In this document: one piece after another, positions 62,118-64,000 of the stretch
Layout: each line of letters opens with the position of its first letter
Numbering within the stretch: position 1 is the first letter of the stretch
From: Tenacibaculum sp. MAR_2009_124
Lineage (GTDB): Bacteria; Bacteroidota; Bacteroidia; Flavobacteriales; Flavobacteriaceae
DNA: 64,000 nucleotides
Reading direction: 5' to 3'
NCBI RefSeq assembly: GCF_900105455.1
Contig: NZ_FNSF01000007.1
Location: 496,001 to 560,000, forward strand
Position numbers and translations under genes: made by a program
The notes under the pieces: model-generated
The model's input: only the letters and a program-made list of their open reading frames with translations
What the model was told of the DNA's origin: nothing
The model's database searches: none

Positions 62118-62591
62118 TTAGTATTCTATTTTGTCATTTTTATCATTCCATTTTTCAAATGGTTCAAGCGCTATTTCTCTTCCGAGTTGCTCAAAAGGAA
62201 TACTTCTTTTATGGTACGGTAAAGGAATTTCTTTATAAATAAAAGCATCGTCAAACCCAATATCAGCTGCATCTTTTTGCCCGCTTCCATAATATACTTT
62301 ATCGGGACGAGCCCAATATATAGCACCTAAACACATAGGGCAAGGCTCACAAGAAGTATAAACAATACAACCATCTAATTGAAAAGTGCCTAGGTTTTTA
62401 CAAGCATCACGAATAGCTGTTACTTCGGCATGAGCGGTTGGGTCGTTGGTAGAGGTAACCTTATTATTTCCTCTTCCTATAATTTTATCATCTTTAACAA
62501 TGATGCAACCGAACGGTCCTCCTTCATTGTTTTTCATTCCTTTTAAAGCAGCTTTTACCGCCTCACTCATAAATTCATGATGTTTACTCAT
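62118..62591 (-). CDS. guaD: Guanine deaminase (nucleoside/tRNA deaminase-like fold)
   Basis: 157 residues. Zinc-binding motifs TAHAEVTAIRDACKNLG (HAE) and TSCEPCPMCLGAIYWARP (PCxxC) define the cytidine deaminase superfamily. The run DPTAHAEVTAIR and the ending with IPFEQL and FEKWNDK resemble B. subtilis GuaD more than TadA. It converts guanine to xanthine. Small and standalone between the two lipoprotein paralogues. Confidence 0.9.
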   Translation of the reverse strand: MSKHHEFMSEAVKAALKGMKNNEGGPFGCIIVKDDKIIGRGNNKVTSTNDPTAHAEVTAIRDACKNLGTFQLDGCIVYTSCEPCPMCLGAIYWARPDKVYYGSGQKDAADIGFDDAFIYKEIPLPYHKRSIPFEQLGREIALEPFEKWNDKNDKIEY

Positions 62592-62897
62592 TGCTTTTTG
62601 TTTTCTTAAAGATAAGTAAAAAGCTATAATAATATAGTCGGTTTTTATTGCTATTCAGGGAATATAAATAATAAACTTATTTTACTTTTTCTATTTCCAA
62701 TAAAAGGAAAAGCATAGCTAAGTTTAGTTATAGAATTCTTAATGTTTTAATGTTATTCGTAGTGTTAAACATGACTATATGTTCAATTATGATCGAAATA
62801 TCCCTAGTTATAACTTATTTTAAGGAACTCGTGACTTTTTCTTGACTTTAATAAAATTATTATTTCATTTTTGCAGCCATCAAAAAACTAACATATT
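62592..62897 (+). other. Intergenic region with the promoter of the second lipoprotein
   Basis: 306 bp with no ORF. Apart from the promoter at 62842-62873, I see nothing supportable. Confidence 0.5.
62842..62873 (+). promoter_or_regulatory. Promoter of the second lipoprotein paralogue
   Basis: TTG (62842-62844), 21 bp, then CATTTTTG (62866-62873), one base off the TAnnTTTG box, 24 bases before the ATG at 62898. Confidence 0.5.
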
Positions 62898-64000
62898 ATG
62901 AGGTTAATTTCAAAATCAACTTTAGGTCTGACTCTTTCTTTGGGGGCTCTATTTTTTAGTTCGTGTAAACAAAAGCAAGAATCTACTAAAAAAGAGGAAG
63001 GTTCTGTTTATAAAACATCAACATCAGTAGAATTATGTGATGCATCATGGTTCCCACATTCTCAAACCAAGAATCCAATTGAGGGAGGTGAAAAGAGTCC
63101 TTTTAGTGCAAAAAGCTCTACCAACAAAATGTTCCATCAGTGGTCGTGGCAGAAGTTTTTATGGTTAACCAAACCAACTAAAAAGAAAGGGACTGATGTT
63201 CCGTTATTTTTGAACTCTTCGAAAATATTTCAGGTTACCTCGCATATGGAAGATGTTGATATACCAGAAGGGGTAAACGTTGTACTAACCGATACGTTAC
63301 AAGCTGGAGATGGTAAAATAGTATTGAGAACAAATCCTTCTTTCAATTCTGATGGGAATTCAGAAACCGTATTTTACTCGATTTATATTGATTCTATCTT
63401 TAAAGAGTCCGCTCTAAAATTTGGAGAGATCATTAAAAATGACACTGTAAAGAGAAATAACAATTTTACCTTCCCTTTTGGATCTTTGGAGTTAAAGGCT
63501 TCATGGGTTGCGACGAGTGCATTACCAAAAGAAGAGGTCAATAATTATTATACAACAATGGCTCAGGTAATTCAAAAGAATAAAGGAAAAAGGAATATTG
63601 AAGTAGCATTATCGGGAATGCATGTGGTTGGAGTAGTAGAAAATCATCCAGAATTTATTTGGGCTACATTTGAACACGATGATTTAGCGCCGAATTATAA
63701 TTGGGAAGAGAATAAGGCTTCTTCAGAGAATGAAAAACTATTATTTTCAAAAGGAAGTGTTGAAAATAGTATCAATGGTATTAAATGGGATAGAACAGAT
63801 AGAAAGAATCAAAAGCCCGTGGAAACTTATAAGGTTTATGATTTATTTCAATATGGAGTGCCTAGAAATCCTGATGGGACTTTTATGGAAACATCTCAGG
63901 GTGGAGAGAAGAATTTTAATAATGTCAATGATATCAATAACTGTGTTAAGAAGAACTTAAAGGACGTTTGGAAAAACTATTTTTATAATGGATCTATATG
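62898..64000 (+). CDS. Lipoprotein, paralogue of the heme-motif lipoprotein (3' end outside window)
   Basis: An uninterrupted frame of 367 codons from the ATG at 62898 to the window edge. It begins MRLISKSTLGLTLSLG, with a lipobox ending FSSC at residue 23. It aligns along its whole visible length with the 484-aa protein at 60589: CDASWFPHSQT, FHQWSWQKFLWLTKP, MHVVGVVENHPEFIWATFEH, DLFQYGVPRNP and the final YFYNGSIW. The region that would hold the CxxCH motif lies beyond the edge, so the heme site cannot be confirmed here. Tandem paralogues separated by guaD imply a local duplication. Confidence 0.82.
   Translation, partial: MRLISKSTLGLTLSLGALFFSSCKQKQESTKKEEGSVYKTSTSVELCDASWFPHSQTKNPIEGGEKSPFSAKSSTNKMFHQWSWQKFLWLTKPTKKKGTDVPLFLNSSKIFQVTSHMEDVDIPEGVNVVLTDTLQAGDGKIVLRTNPSFNSDGNSETVFYSIYIDSIFKESALKFGEIIKNDTVKRNNNFTFPFGSLELKASWVATSALPKEEVNNYYTTMAQVIQKNKGKRNIEVALSGMHVVGVVENHPEFIWATFEHDDLAPNYNWEENKASSENEKLLFSKGSVENSINGIKWDRTDRKNQKPVETYKVYDLFQYGVPRNPDGTFMETSQGGEKNFNNVNDINNCVKKNLKDVWKNYFYNGSI

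Noticed and set aside
1..64000. tRNA and rRNA genes
   Set aside because: I looked through the gene-free stretches and found no cloverleaf-like or rRNA-like sequence.

Overview
The window is AT-rich DNA from a member of the Bacteroidota, almost certainly a marine-type Flavobacteriia (Flavobacteriaceae; Tenacibaculum-, Kordia- or Aquimarina-like, genus not resolvable by eye). Evidence for this: a type IX secretion system (T9SS) type B adhesin followed by PorP/SprF-like and OmpA-family genes; promoters of the Bacteroidota TTG-N19-21-TAnnTTTG kind; near absence of Shine-Dalgarno sequences; a grasp-with-spasm RiPP cassette; menaquinone genes; and the flavobacterial order LptD / amidase+SPOR / MlaD. 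No rRNA, tRNA or CRISPR array was seen.

Layout. 1-15065: the 3' part of a giant secreted adhesin (two 80-aa units, then 37 nearly identical 79-aa units, then three 271-aa calcium-binding TSP3-like blocks, then a T9SS type B sorting domain), interrupted by a one-base frameshift at about 6328, followed by its PorP/SprF-like and OmpA/TPR/PD40 partners. 15072-16529: an old IS end and one intact IS256-family element with an 8-bp target duplication. 16614-25304 (minus strand): small conserved proteins, kdsB with a HAD phosphatase, two secreted TonB-C-terminal proteins, and a prfC - outer-membrane barrel - cyclophilin/FKBP fusion run. 25479-27414 (plus): idi, a PTPS/QueD-family gene and manA. 27438-30533 (minus): a sigma factor / membrane protein / Spy-like envelope-stress operon and a conserved unknown. 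30616-34627: MBL hydrolase, yaaA, sanA-like, and convergent sdaA.

34713-37593 (minus): a DUF2853 protein, then a compact RiPP cassette: a 68-aa precursor, an ATP-grasp ligase, a small 60-aa protein and a SPASM-domain protein, with 4-bp ATGA overlaps at both maturase junctions. 38300-43512 (plus): a TPR protein, pfkA-gapA, and a second GAPDH gene. 43662-46876 (minus): ridA and lptD. 46942-53622 (plus): amidase, MlaD-like, AhpD-like, a two-gene iron-sulfur oxidoreductase module, a lipoprotein and a family-9 carbohydrate-binding-like protein. 53867-59418 (plus): menaquinone genes menA, menC and menE interleaved with an MBL hydrolase, a SRPBCC protein and a CPBP protease. 59441-64000: an aldose epimerase-like gene, guanine deaminase, and two paralogous lipoproteins, of which the first carries a c-type heme CxxCH motif and the second runs off the window.

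Most of the window is housekeeping. The parts that deserve a second look are the adhesin repeat array with its frameshift and higher-order duplication, the grasp-with-spasm cassette with its extra small gene and internal hairpin, and the paralogous lipoprotein pair at the right edge.
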